A stretch of 13,982 bases of DNA from Lachnospiraceae bacterium UBA6998 (GCA_002448395.1 DJXS01000003.1:1-13982); one strand, 5' to 3'. Counted from the stretch's first letter, positions 6,106 through 12,767 are shown. Program-made: numbers and translations. The notes: a model not told the origin generated them from the letters alone.

Positions 6106-6993
6106 ATGACCACGAAACAAATCGATTATTGTATAGAAGTTGCCCATACTTTGAACTTCAGCCGGGCGGCGGACAATCTTTTTGTCAGTCAGCCGACTTT
6201 CTCTTATCAGATCAGGCTTCTCGAGGAGGAAATCGGGTTTACGATTTTTGAGCGGAATGGCAAAGGCGCGGCGCTCACGCCAGCCGGCGCCCAGTTTGTA
6301 ACTTTTCTCACATCCATGAGGGAGGACCTCAAGCGCGCCATCGAGCAGGGGCAGAACTTCAGCGCGAAATACAAGGACAGCATCTCCATCAGCCTGATGG
6401 TGCGGCCGGCAGTGTTTTTCCTGCCTGAGGCTATGCGCCTCTTCGCGGAAACTAATCCCGAGGTCCAGATTCTCCCTTTGTTCCAATACGAAGGCGGCGT
6501 GGAGACTTTTCTCCGAAACGAGGTCGATATTGTGTTTGCTCTGAAAGAACAGACCAGGCAGATCCCCGGCATTCACGTCCACGATCTGTTTGAGAGCCAC
6601 ATCTACCTGATCGCACAGCGGGACGACCCTCTCGCTGCCAAAAACCTGATCACCGAAGAAGACTTGTATGGACGGACGCTGATGGTAGGCGGAGGATCTC
6701 CGCAGGCATTGAAAGCGGTCCAGCATAGGCTGATCTCGACAGGAAAGATCGACTATTTCAACAGCGCGGATCACGACACCACGCTCACTAATGTGGCGGC
6801 CGGGCGGGGCGTCTGCTTGGCGCCGGGTTTTCTCAATGATCACAGCGGCCAGTTCGCATGGATTCCCTTTGACTGCCGGGAAAGCTTCTCCTGTGTCCTC
6901 TGTACTCACAGAGATGACAACCGGCCTAATGTAAAGGCGTTTCTTAATATATTGAAGAAGCTTTATGCGGAGGCTGTCGCTTTCCCGATGTGA
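6106..6993 (+). CDS. LysR-type transcriptional regulator (divergent from the redox operon)
   Basis: A 295-aa LysR-family protein. The N-terminal winged helix-turn-helix spans about residues 1-60, with LNFSRAADNLFVSQPTFSYQI as helix-turn-helix, and is followed by a linker helix and a substrate-binding-like effector domain. ATG 6106 was chosen because AAGGAG is 6 nt upstream and the protein then begins at the conserved start of the domain. An in-frame ATG at 6028 would add residues encoded by a repeat (LSTNYPRGR). It is divergent from the flavodoxin-led operon and has a LysR-type dyad in its promoter, so it probably controls that operon and itself. It is only distantly similar to the two LysR proteins on the right, which resemble each other. 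Effector unknown. Confidence 0.93.
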   Translation: MTTKQIDYCIEVAHTLNFSRAADNLFVSQPTFSYQIRLLEEEIGFTIFERNGKGAALTPAGAQFVTFLTSMREDLKRAIEQGQNFSAKYKDSISISLMVRPAVFFLPEAMRLFAETNPEVQILPLFQYEGGVETFLRNEVDIVFALKEQTRQIPGIHVHDLFESHIYLIAQRDDPLAAKNLITEEDLYGRTLMVGGGSPQALKAVQHRLISTGKIDYFNSADHDTTLTNVAAGRGVCLAPGFLNDHSGQFAWIPFDCRESFSCVLCTHRDDNRPNVKAFLNILKKLYAEAVAFPM

Positions 6994-6996
6994 AAA

Positions 6997-7065
6997 TGTC
7001 AAGGGGGACGGTTCTTCTGACAACTTTTTGTTCCAAAAGTTGTCAGAAGAACCGTCCCCTTGACA
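6997..7065. repeat. Family-2 palindromic repeat (copy 1)
   Basis: A near-perfect inverted repeat: left arm begins TGTCAAGGGGGACGG and continues to TTCTTCTGACAACTTTT; the right arm AAAAGTTGTCAGAAG continues to the end CCCCTTGACA. The left arm has one extra G. It lies between the convergent stops of the LysR gene (6993) and the CPBP protease gene (7081). It could serve as a two-way transcript-end hairpin, though no T-tract follows either arm. It is unrelated in sequence to family 1. Confidence 0.92.
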
Positions 7066-7080
7066 TGTCACAAAACTACT

Positions 7081-7815
7081 CTATTTTGCCTTCCGCGGAA
7101 ACACCTTAACCAGATACAATACGTATCCTCCCAGAACGACGAAGATTACCACGAGATTCATCAACATTTCTACCCGTGGACTAAAGCTTCCGCTTGCATC
7201 AAACACCTTGAGTGCATTATTGGCTGAATGGAAAATGATACACGGAACCAGCGATTTTCCGTAATAGAAGATCAATACGAGCGCGAACCCGACCAGAACA
7301 GCAAATATAATCTGGATCACAGACGAAGCCGGATCCCTTCCGCTTCCGTTGAAAAGATTGACGATATGCCCAATGCCAAAAGTCAACGAGGATACAATGA
7401 TCGCTGTTTTCAGGTTGTCTTTTTCCATTGCCCGGAACAGGAGTCCGCGGAAGATAACCTCTTCCAAAAAACCGACACAGCACATACTGATCACATACAG
7501 GAGCGCATCCGGGAAGCCATATTGAAGTTTGATCCCACCCCAGAGCGCTGTTGACGCGATGACGATGAGCGGCAGGTAATACAGAAACTGCTTTGCAGAA
7601 ACTTTGGGCCTGCAGAAGCCATATTTTTCACTCAAGTTATTGCTGCGGATCCAGAAAAACAGGACCAGAGACATCGCGATCTGCAGCACTGCCGTGGCGG
7701 ATTTTATGATGCCGATGGACTCAGAAAGCTGATCTGCATAACTGCTCAGGACAACATAGGCAACGATCCACAGGATAGCAAAAGTGATCTCGCTCTTTTT
7801 ATACAGTTTAGTCAT
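7081..7815 (-). CDS. CPBP-family intramembrane metalloprotease (CAAX-protease-like)
   Basis: A 244-aa polytopic membrane protein with several hydrophobic segments (for example residues 10-26, 40-56, 77-92, 104-117, 166-185 and 215-236). The CPBP/ABI family signature is complete: E118-E119 and R123 in EEVIFRG, H150 in FGIGH, and H196/N200 in HSANNA. Members cleave within or near the membrane and are often linked to peptide maturation, immunity or stress. No bacteriocin precursor was seen nearby. The start overlaps the last 8 bases of a decayed tetR gene, so the two were once an operon. No clear ribosome binding site is visible immediately upstream, in keeping with coupling to the upstream frame. 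Confidence 0.92.
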   Translation of the reverse strand: MTKLYKKSEITFAILWIVAYVVLSSYADQLSESIGIIKSATAVLQIAMSLVLFFWIRSNNLSEKYGFCRPKVSAKQFLYYLPLIVIASTALWGGIKLQYGFPDALLYVISMCCVGFLEEVIFRGLLFRAMEKDNLKTAIIVSSLTFGIGHIVNLFNGSGRDPASSVIQIIFAVLVGFALVLIFYYGKSLVPCIIFHSANNALKVFDASGSFSPRVEMLMNLVVIFVVLGGYVLYLVKVFPRKAK

Positions 7816-8274
7816 TACTATTTTTACCTTTTCTTATTCCTTCCTCGATCATAGTTAATGATTTACGGATTGCGTCAGGATCGTACTTCATCCCGTTGTT
7901 TGCTATCAGACTGGCATAACCGTGAACAAGAGCTGCCAGAGGCTCAAAAAAGAGAGCGGCGTCTTCTGTCGCCAATCCTTCTTCTGTACTTACTACAGTA
8001 AGCAGAGCGGCTGATTCAGGCGATTTGATCAAATCTTCCAGACTGAATCCCGAAAACCGACCGGATTGAAAAAGAAATCGAAACAACTGAGGTTCTTCTT
8101 CTGCAAAACGAATATACCGCATCCCTATTTCCAAAAGATCTCCGGCTGTCAGTATGTATTCGCTGTGAAACGCATCTGCCTTCTGATGAGCCAGGTCTCT
8201 CAGCATGTCAAGATTAGGAAATGGTACATGATGGGCTGTGTAGAGCATCCGAGCAATGCGGCAAGATTTCTCCT
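7808..8274 (-). pseudogene. TetR-family regulator remnant: 5'-truncated and frameshifted
   Basis: The intact frame from 8248 encodes about 146 aa with the helical pattern of a TetR ligand-binding domain (MLRDLAHQKADAF, then FRFLFQSGRFSGF). Its first residues (MLYTAHHVPF) do not fit. In another frame just upstream, 8274-8218 (-) reads RNLAALLGCSTQPIMYHF, a typical TetR recognition helix. The two halves join if one base is missing near 8216-8222, giving YHF-PNLDMLRDL. Upstream of RNLAALL the homology stops, and a TGA lies in frame beyond it, so the first part of the DNA-binding domain is gone. A family-2 palindrome begins about 35 bp further on. The gene therefore cannot make a normal TetR repressor unless the shift is a sequencing error. 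Confidence 0.75.
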
Positions 8275-8310
8275 ATAACGCTTGTTATTGTATTGCGGTT
8301 TTCAAGGCTG

Positions 8311-8376
8311 TGTCAAGGGGACGGTTCTTCTGACACCTTTTGGCAAAAAGGTGTCAGAAGAACCGTCCCCTTGACA
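8311..8376. repeat. Family-2 palindromic repeat (copy 2)
   Basis: A 66-bp perfect inverted repeat: TGTCAAGGGGACGGTTCTTC continues to TGACACCTTTT, with a short GGC-type loop and the mirrored right arm ending TTGACA at 8376. It lies just beyond the stop of the AKR lipoprotein gene (8381-8383) and upstream of the broken tetR. The central loop differs from the other copies, which have TTTGTTCCAAA. Confidence 0.95.
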
Positions 8377-8380
8377 TGTT

Positions 8381-9412
8381 TCACCAGTTCTCATACCGCT
8401 CATGGCGGTCAAGTCCCCGGATTTTCTGCATCTCATTTTCTGTTAATTCGAAATCGAAGATATCATAATTCTCCGCAATATGGTCCGGATCAGCAGACCC
8501 CGGTATTGCGATAAACCCTGCCTGGATCTGCCACCGAAGGATAATCTGGGCAGAAGACTTTCTGTATTTGTCAGCCAGCTCTTCGATCACTTCATTCCCA
8601 AAGTGCTCGGAAGTGTGGCCACGGCCTCCGAAAGGATACCAGGATTCGATCACGATGTTGTACTGACGAACGTAATCCTGCAATTCTGTATTTTGATAGT
8701 ATAGATGGTTTTCGTTCTGGATGACCGCCGGCGTGATCGTGGCAAAAGACAGTACCTCGTCAACCTGCTCTTTCGTGTAATAATTTGAGATTCCGATTGA
8801 CCGAAGCTTACCGTCGCCTACGGCTTCTTCCATGGCCCTGTAGACGCCTTCATCATCGGCTCCCGGCTGGTGGATCAGGAGCAGGTCGATATAATCCACG
8901 TTCAGGTCTTTCAGGGCGTCATCAATGATCCCGCCCGCACGCTCGTAGTTGCCGCCGTAAATCTTGGTGGTGATGAACACTTCTTCCCGTTTGACGATTC
9001 CTTCGTCGATCGCTTTTTGAAGACCGCGTCCGACTCCGACTTCGTTTCCATAGTATCTGGCCGTATCGATCAGTCGCATCCCGGACTTCAATGCATGGTA
9101 CACGGACTTCTCAGCCTCGTCGTCGGAAAGAGTCCACGTTCCAAGTCCGATCACAGGCATCTCATATCCGCTGTTTAAGAGCACGGTCCTTTTTTCGAGA
9201 TCAAATACGCCTTCGGACTGAGAAAGAGTGGCTGTGGTATTTCCGCCGCCGGAGGTTTCTCTTTGCTCTTCCTCAGGCGAAGAGGCAACATCCGTTTTTT
9301 CCGCGGCACTAGATTCTGATGCACCGCCCGCTGCACATCCGGCGAGGAGCAGCATTATGGCAGTCAGGGCAAAACAGAGCTTTCCTTTACGCCGGCGATT
9401 TCCTGAATTCAT
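8381..9412 (-). CDS. Aldo/keto reductase lipoprotein
   Basis: A 343-aa protein with a basic N-terminus (MNSGNRRRKGK), hydrophobic segment and lipobox LAGC, Cys26. A Ser/Glu/Gly/Thr-rich linker runs to about residue 72. The AKR domain follows with a full catalytic tetrad: D116, Y121 (IDTARYY), K150 (TTK) and H181 (LIHQP), plus GISNY and IPGSADPDHIAEN. The domain is closely similar to the cytosolic AKR at 4341-5180. An NAD(P)H enzyme exported to the outer face is odd, since free NAD(P)H is not expected there; use of another hydride source, or a role in binding, is open. It follows the hydrolase gene by 16 bp with only a weak GA-rich ribosome binding site. Confidence 0.92.
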   Translation of the reverse strand: MNSGNRRRKGKLCFALTAIMLLLAGCAAGGASESSAAEKTDVASSPEEEQRETSGGGNTTATLSQSEGVFDLEKRTVLLNSGYEMPVIGLGTWTLSDDEAEKSVYHALKSGMRLIDTARYYGNEVGVGRGLQKAIDEGIVKREEVFITTKIYGGNYERAGGIIDDALKDLNVDYIDLLLIHQPGADDEGVYRAMEEAVGDGKLRSIGISNYYTKEQVDEVLSFATITPAVIQNENHLYYQNTELQDYVRQYNIVIESWYPFGGRGHTSEHFGNEVIEELADKYRKSSAQIILRWQIQAGFIAIPGSADPDHIAENYDIFDFELTENEMQKIRGLDRHERYENW

Positions 9413-9428
9413 ATCTTTTCATCGACTC

Positions 9429-10430
9429 TTATTGCAGATACTGATTGAAGAACGATTCCAGCTTGTCGAACGGGATCGCTTTTTTGCCACCGCCGTCATA
9501 GAGATCGGTGTGGACCGCATCCGGAATGATCATCAGTTCTTTGTTGTCCGTATACTTGCTGTCTTTGATCATGTTCGCATAGGCGTCCCGTGAGAAATAG
9601 CAGGAGTGCGCCTTCTCACCGTGGATTATGAGGACCGCACTGCGGATTTCATTGCTATACTGCAGGATCGGCTGATTGATAAAGCTCTCGCAGCCGATGA
9701 CATTCCAACCGCCGTTGGAGTTCAGGGAACGGGCATGATAGCCGCGTCCGGTCTTATAGTAATCGTAGTAGTCTTTCACGAAGAAAGGCGCGTCTTCCGG
9801 CAGGGGATCGACGACACCGCCTCCCAGCTTATACTCACCGCTCTTCAGGTCTTCCAACCTCTGGGCACACATGGCTGCCTTCGCCTGGTAGCGGGCCTCC
9901 TCGTTGTCTGCAGAGTCAAAATATCCCTTAGCATTCACGCGGGTCATATCGTACATGGTAGAAGCAACCGTTGCCTTGATGCGGGTATCGAGGGCTGCCG
10001 TGTTCAGGGCCATTCCGCCCCAGCCGCAGATACCGATGATACCGATGCGGTCCGGATCAACTCGATCGCACAGGGACAGGAAGTCAACCGCCGCCATGAA
10101 ATCTTCTGTATTGATGTCCGGAGATGCCATGTAGCGCACATTGCCGCCGCTCTCGCCTGTAAAAGAAGGATCAAAAGCAACAGTAACGAATCCGCGCTCC
10201 GCCATAGTCTGGGCATACAGACCGGAGCACTGCTCCTTGACGGCGCCAAAAGGACCGCTCACCGCGATGGCCGGAAGCTTCCCTTCCGCGTTCTTGGGAA
10301 TGTACATGTCTGCTGCCAGTGTGATGCCGTATCTATTCACGAAAGTCACTTTGCAGTGATCGATTTTTTCGCTCTTCGGGAAGGTCTTGTCCCATTCATT
10401 TGTGAGGTTAAGTTCTTCTTTTCTGATCAT
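9429..10430 (-). CDS. Alpha/beta hydrolase with probable Cys nucleophile (dienelactone-hydrolase-like)
   Basis: A 333-aa cytosolic alpha/beta hydrolase. The nucleophile elbow is GICGWGG (133-139), placing Cys135 where lipases have Ser, as in dienelactone hydrolase and a group of uncharacterised hydrolases. Other landmarks are the N-terminal sheet (ITLAADMYIP), an oxyanion-loop region SGPFGAVKEQ, DPSFTGESGG at 87-96, and a late His in PDAVHTDLYD. No signal peptide. AAGGAG lies about 7 nt upstream of the ATG. It is the middle gene of a three-gene leftward unit: small protein, 21 bp, this gene, 16 bp, AKR lipoprotein. Expected reaction is ester, thioester or lactone hydrolysis; the substrate is unknown. 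A lipoprotein hydrolase with Ser nucleophile is encoded at 13138 onward. Confidence 0.9.
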   Translation of the reverse strand: MIRKEELNLTNEWDKTFPKSEKIDHCKVTFVNRYGITLAADMYIPKNAEGKLPAIAVSGPFGAVKEQCSGLYAQTMAERGFVTVAFDPSFTGESGGNVRYMASPDINTEDFMAAVDFLSLCDRVDPDRIGIIGICGWGGMALNTAALDTRIKATVASTMYDMTRVNAKGYFDSADNEEARYQAKAAMCAQRLEDLKSGEYKLGGGVVDPLPEDAPFFVKDYYDYYKTGRGYHARSLNSNGGWNVIGCESFINQPILQYSNEIRSAVLIIHGEKAHSCYFSRDAYANMIKDSKYTDNKELMIIPDAVHTDLYDGGGKKAIPFDKLESFFNQYLQ

Positions 10431-10451
10431 GGTTTTTCTCCTTATTGCTTT

Positions 10452-10676
10452 TTACTGTAGTGTTTTGACTGTCTGCCGGATCAGAAAATCCAGGCAGTCC
10501 ACTTTCCGCTGGCTCTCATGGAGCTCCTCTATCCTGCTGCACCGACATTTTCGGAAGTAGCGGAGCAGAGCTTTTGTATCGCCTGATTCATAGAGCTGCT
10601 TTGCTTTTTCCACTTCCCCACTTCCGCAGCCGGCATCGTGGAGATTTGTGAGTATTTTTTCCAGTTCTTCCTTCAT
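10452..10676 (-). CDS. Small 'LHESQ' protein, paralogue 1
   Basis: A 74-aa protein of unknown function, predicted mostly helical. It aligns without gaps to the 70-aa product of 12875-13087 (offset 2): AGCG at 15-18, GD at 32-33, KC at 43-44, LHESQ at 52-56 and LD-F/Y-L at 62-65. Conserved Cys17 and Cys44, plus local Cys46 and Cys61, suggest metal or redox sensing, but this is speculation. The C-terminal third has heptad-like hydrophobic spacing that could form a coiled-coil dimer. GGAG lies 9 nt before the ATG. It is the first gene of the unit with the alpha/beta hydrolase and AKR lipoprotein, divergent from a LysR gene. Conservation in a second copy in the same setting makes it a real gene. 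Confidence 0.83.
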   Translation of the reverse strand: MKEELEKILTNLHDAGCGSGEVEKAKQLYESGDTKALLRYFRKCRCSRIEELHESQRKVDCLDFLIRQTVKTLQ

Positions 10677-10717
10677 GTGTGGTATCTCCCATACACTTCT
10701 TTGCTGTCTGTGAGCTC

Positions 10718-10723
10718 ATTATA
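10718..10723 (-). promoter_or_regulatory. Possible -10 element for the small protein/hydrolase/AKR unit
   Basis: A perfect TATAAT on the minus strand, about 41 nt before the start codon of the small protein. The -35 position (TAGCGA, 17 bp upstream) is poor. The dyad at 10758-10773 lies roughly 54 bp upstream of the expected start point, in the range from which LysR proteins activate. Confidence 0.5.
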
Positions 10724-10728
10724 GGTGC

Positions 10729-10757
10729 TTAACAGATACCTCGCTAATGGTTATAAT
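10729..10757 (+). promoter_or_regulatory. Strong sigma-70/A-type promoter for the LysR gene at 10883
   Basis: TTAACA at 10729-10734, a 17-bp spacer, and a perfect TATAAT at 10752-10757. The start point would be near 10764, inside the dyad 10758-10773. The leader of about 119 nt contains a family-2 palindrome. Confidence 0.7.
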
Positions 10758-10773
10758 GAATATCAAGATATTC
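10758..10773. promoter_or_regulatory. Perfect dyad at the LysR start point, probable operator
   Basis: GAATATCAAGATATTC is a perfect inverted repeat (7-2-7) immediately after the -10 element, so a bound protein would block LysR transcription. Its ATATCAAG core recurs at 10783-10790 and again at 12790-12797 in the promoter region of the paralogous LysR gene. Confidence 0.6.
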
Positions 10774-10790
10774 TTTTTAGGCATATCAAG

Positions 10791-10862
10791 CGTGTCAAGG
10801 GGACGGTTCTTCTGACACCTTTTTGTTCCAAAAGGTGTCAGAAGAACCGTCCCCTTGACACG
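10791..10862. repeat. Family-2 palindromic repeat (copy 3) in a LysR leader
   Basis: A 72-bp perfect inverted repeat beginning CGTGTCAAGGGGACGG and ending CCGTCCCCTTGACACG, with TTTGTTCC at the centre. It lies between the promoter at 10729-10757 and the GAAGGAGG ribosome binding site of the LysR gene (10869-10876), so it is transcribed as a leader hairpin. Confidence 0.95.
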
Positions 10863-10882
10863 CTCCCCGAAGGAGGAAGAGA

Positions 10883-11761
10883 ATGGAAATTCGGACTTTG
10901 AGATATTTTCTGGCAGTGGCGAGAGAAGAGAATATGTCCCGGGCAGCAGAACTGCTGCATGTGACGCAGCCGACGCTGTCCAAGGCGCTGAAAAGCCTGG
11001 AAGAAGAGCTTGGCAAAAAATTGTTTACCCGGCACAGCTTCAGCATTGCCCTTACAGAGGAAGGCGTACTTTTGCGTGACCGGGCTGAGGACCTGGTGTC
11101 CATGGCGGATAAGATCGAGCAGGAATTTCTGTCTCTGGATGATATCACTGGCGGAGAACTGTATTTTGGCCTCGCGGAGTCCTGGCAGATCCGATACCTT
11201 GCCCGGGAAATCCGAAAGTTCAAAAAAGTGTATCCGGACCTTCGATACCACATCACCAGCGGCGATACGGAGCAGGTCACGGAGAAGCTGGATATGGGCC
11301 TGCTGGATTTTGCCGCGATCTTCGAAATTCCGGATGTGAGAAAATACAATTATATCCAGTTTCCGGAGGCCGACTATTTCGGGGCGGTCGTCCCGGCAGA
11401 TTCGGAATTGGCTAAGAAGGAGCGCATCACTGCAGAGGACCTGGCGGGGGTTCCGCTATTCACGTCCGAACAGAGCTGGGAAAACGACATCCGGCCCTGG
11501 GCAAAAGAGCAGTTCTCCCGGCTGCGTCTGGAGGGCTCCTTCCGCTTGGCCTATAATGGCTCCATGTTTGCCCGGGAAGGACTGGGGGTCCTGCTGACGC
11601 TGAACAACCTGATCGATACTTCCCCGGAAAGCGGTCTGGTCTTCCGGCCGCTATACCCGCATTTGGAGATGAAGATGTACTTAATCTGGAATAAGTACCA
11701 GAGCTTTACGCCTATCGCGGAGAGATTCCTGAAACAGATAGAGACATCTTTTTCCAAATGA
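10883..11761 (+). CDS. LysR-type transcriptional regulator, paralogue A
   Basis: A 292-aa LysR-family regulator. The helix-turn-helix is at about residues 17-38 (NMSRAAELLHVTQPTLSKAL), followed by the linker helix and an effector domain with YHITSGDT and GLLDFAAIF. It is clearly paralogous to the LysR protein at 11861-12736: both share HITSGDT, DFA-IF and a C-terminal YLIW-KYQ-F-P segment. AGGAGG lies 5 nt before the ATG. It is divergent from the small-protein/hydrolase/AKR lipoprotein unit, and a dyad at its own start point suggests autorepression. Its stop at 11761 is 7 bp before a family-1 repeat. The ligand is unknown; the family usually senses a pathway metabolite. Confidence 0.94.
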   Translation: MEIRTLRYFLAVAREENMSRAAELLHVTQPTLSKALKSLEEELGKKLFTRHSFSIALTEEGVLLRDRAEDLVSMADKIEQEFLSLDDITGGELYFGLAESWQIRYLAREIRKFKKVYPDLRYHITSGDTEQVTEKLDMGLLDFAAIFEIPDVRKYNYIQFPEADYFGAVVPADSELAKKERITAEDLAGVPLFTSEQSWENDIRPWAKEQFSRLRLEGSFRLAYNGSMFAREGLGVLLTLNNLIDTSPESGLVFRPLYPHLEMKMYLIWNKYQSFTPIAERFLKQIETSFSK

Positions 11762-11768
11762 TGAAAGA

Positions 11769-11836
11769 GACCTCTGGGGTGGTTTGTCCCCAACTGTAGA
11801 ATAATCTACACCTGTCGACAAACTACCCCAAAGGTC
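11769..11836. repeat. Family-1 palindromic repeat, inverted orientation
   Basis: A 68-bp copy between two convergent LysR genes. The arms are GACCTCTGGGGTGGTTTGT and ACAAACTACCCCAAAGGTC (one change). Its centre reads AATAATC, the reverse complement of the GATTATT seen in the other copies, so this copy is inserted the other way round. Confidence 0.92.
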
Positions 11837-11841
11837 TATTA

Positions 11842-11874
11842 CTCCACAAGTGGGGACAAACTACCCCAGAGGTC
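11842..11874. repeat. Family-1 half-repeat (right arm) overlapping a LysR stop codon
   Basis: A right-arm fragment ending ACAAACTACCCCAGAGGTC(G), following CCACAAGTGGGG, directly after the full copy at 11769-11836. On the minus strand bases 11874-11861 encode the last residues RPLG and the TAG stop of the LysR gene 11861-12736, so part of the repeat is coding. Confidence 0.88.
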
Positions 11875-12736
11875 GATTGCTCTCGCGGACCCGGTCGATG
11901 AACATCTGCACAGCCGGGGAGAACACCTGGTACTTCTTCCAGATCAGGTAACCGGCTGACTTCATGGCGGGCACGATCGGCCGCATGCAGAGCGGGCTGT
12001 CCCCGGTCGTGTTGATCAGCTTGTCGAAGCAGATGGCGTATCCGAGTCCGTCCTCCACGAGCAGCGATGCGTTATAGATCAGGTTGTAAGTCGCGACGAT
12101 GTTGAGCGACAACATTTCTTCTGAGCCCGTATAGTAAGGCACGGCCGCTCTTGAAATAATGACCGGGAGGCCTTTAAGGTCAGAGAGCCGGATTTCCGAC
12201 TTTTCTGCTAGTGGGCAATCTTTGGGCATCAGCACGCCAAAAGAGTCCTGGACCGGCAGCTCAATGGACTGATATAGAGTGTGGTTTACACTGGTGAAGA
12301 TCACGGCGAAGTCGATCAGTCCGTTGTTCAGCTCATCCATCAGGTCCTGCGTATCGCCGCTGGTGATATGGAAACGGATATCAGGGTGCTCCGCGGCAAT
12401 ACTTGCCGCCGCACGTGACAGGTAATGGAAGGACCAGGACTCGCCGGCGCCGATTCGGACGGAGCCCGAGATGTGGTTCTTGATCTGTGAGATTTCTTCC
12501 TCGGTCATCTGCATCAGGCGCACCATTTCTTCCGCCCTTTTGCGGAGTACCATGCCTTCTTCAGTGAGGGTGATCTTCCGGTTTCCGCGGACGAAAAGGG
12601 ATACGCCGAGTTCTTCCTCCAGCTCCTTCATTTGCCGCGACAGAGAGGGCTGGGCGACGTGCAGCGCCTGAGCCGCCGCGGAGATCGTGCCTTCCCGCAC
12701 CACAGCCAGATAGTATTGCATTGTCCGTATATCCAT
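11861..12736 (-). CDS. LysR-type transcriptional regulator, paralogue B
   Basis: A 291-aa LysR-family protein. It begins MDIRTMQYYLAV and has its helix-turn-helix at about 17-38 (TISAAAQALHVAQPSLSRQM); the effector domain contains FHITSGDT and GLIDFAVIF. ATG 12736 has AAAGGAG 7 nt upstream; longer in-frame starts reach into the promoter and are rejected. Its last residues (NRPLG) and TAG stop lie in or at the edge of a repeat arm, so the natural C-terminus was altered or fixed by the repeat. It is divergent from the small-protein/hydrolase lipoprotein pair and shares with paralogue A both this gene order and an ATATCAAG operator core. It probably regulates that pair and itself. Confidence 0.93.
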   Translation of the reverse strand: MDIRTMQYYLAVVREGTISAAAQALHVAQPSLSRQMKELEEELGVSLFVRGNRKITLTEEGMVLRKRAEEMVRLMQMTEEEISQIKNHISGSVRIGAGESWSFHYLSRAAASIAAEHPDIRFHITSGDTQDLMDELNNGLIDFAVIFTSVNHTLYQSIELPVQDSFGVLMPKDCPLAEKSEIRLSDLKGLPVIISRAAVPYYTGSEEMLSLNIVATYNLIYNASLLVEDGLGYAICFDKLINTTGDSPLCMRPIVPAMKSAGYLIWKKYQVFSPAVQMFIDRVRESNRPLG

Positions 12737-12767
12737 ATGAAAACTCCTTTCTTGTAGCTCATATTCA

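Noticed and set aside
6997..7065. Classical intrinsic terminator between the convergent LysR and CPBP genes.
   Set aside because: The stem is strong but no T-tract follows on either strand, so it is listed as a repeat; a termination role stays possible.
6085..7071. Long minus-strand open frame opposite the LysR gene.
   Set aside because: It is the antisense shadow of a well-supported LysR gene, with no domain and no ribosome binding site.
7081..8274. Bacteriocin or abortive-infection system around the CPBP protease.
   Set aside because: No precursor peptide, ABC transporter or toxin-like gene lies next to it; only a broken tetR does.
9606..10460. Plus-strand 284-codon frame opposite the alpha/beta hydrolase.
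   Set aside because: It is antisense to a gene with clear family motifs and has no recognisable domain.
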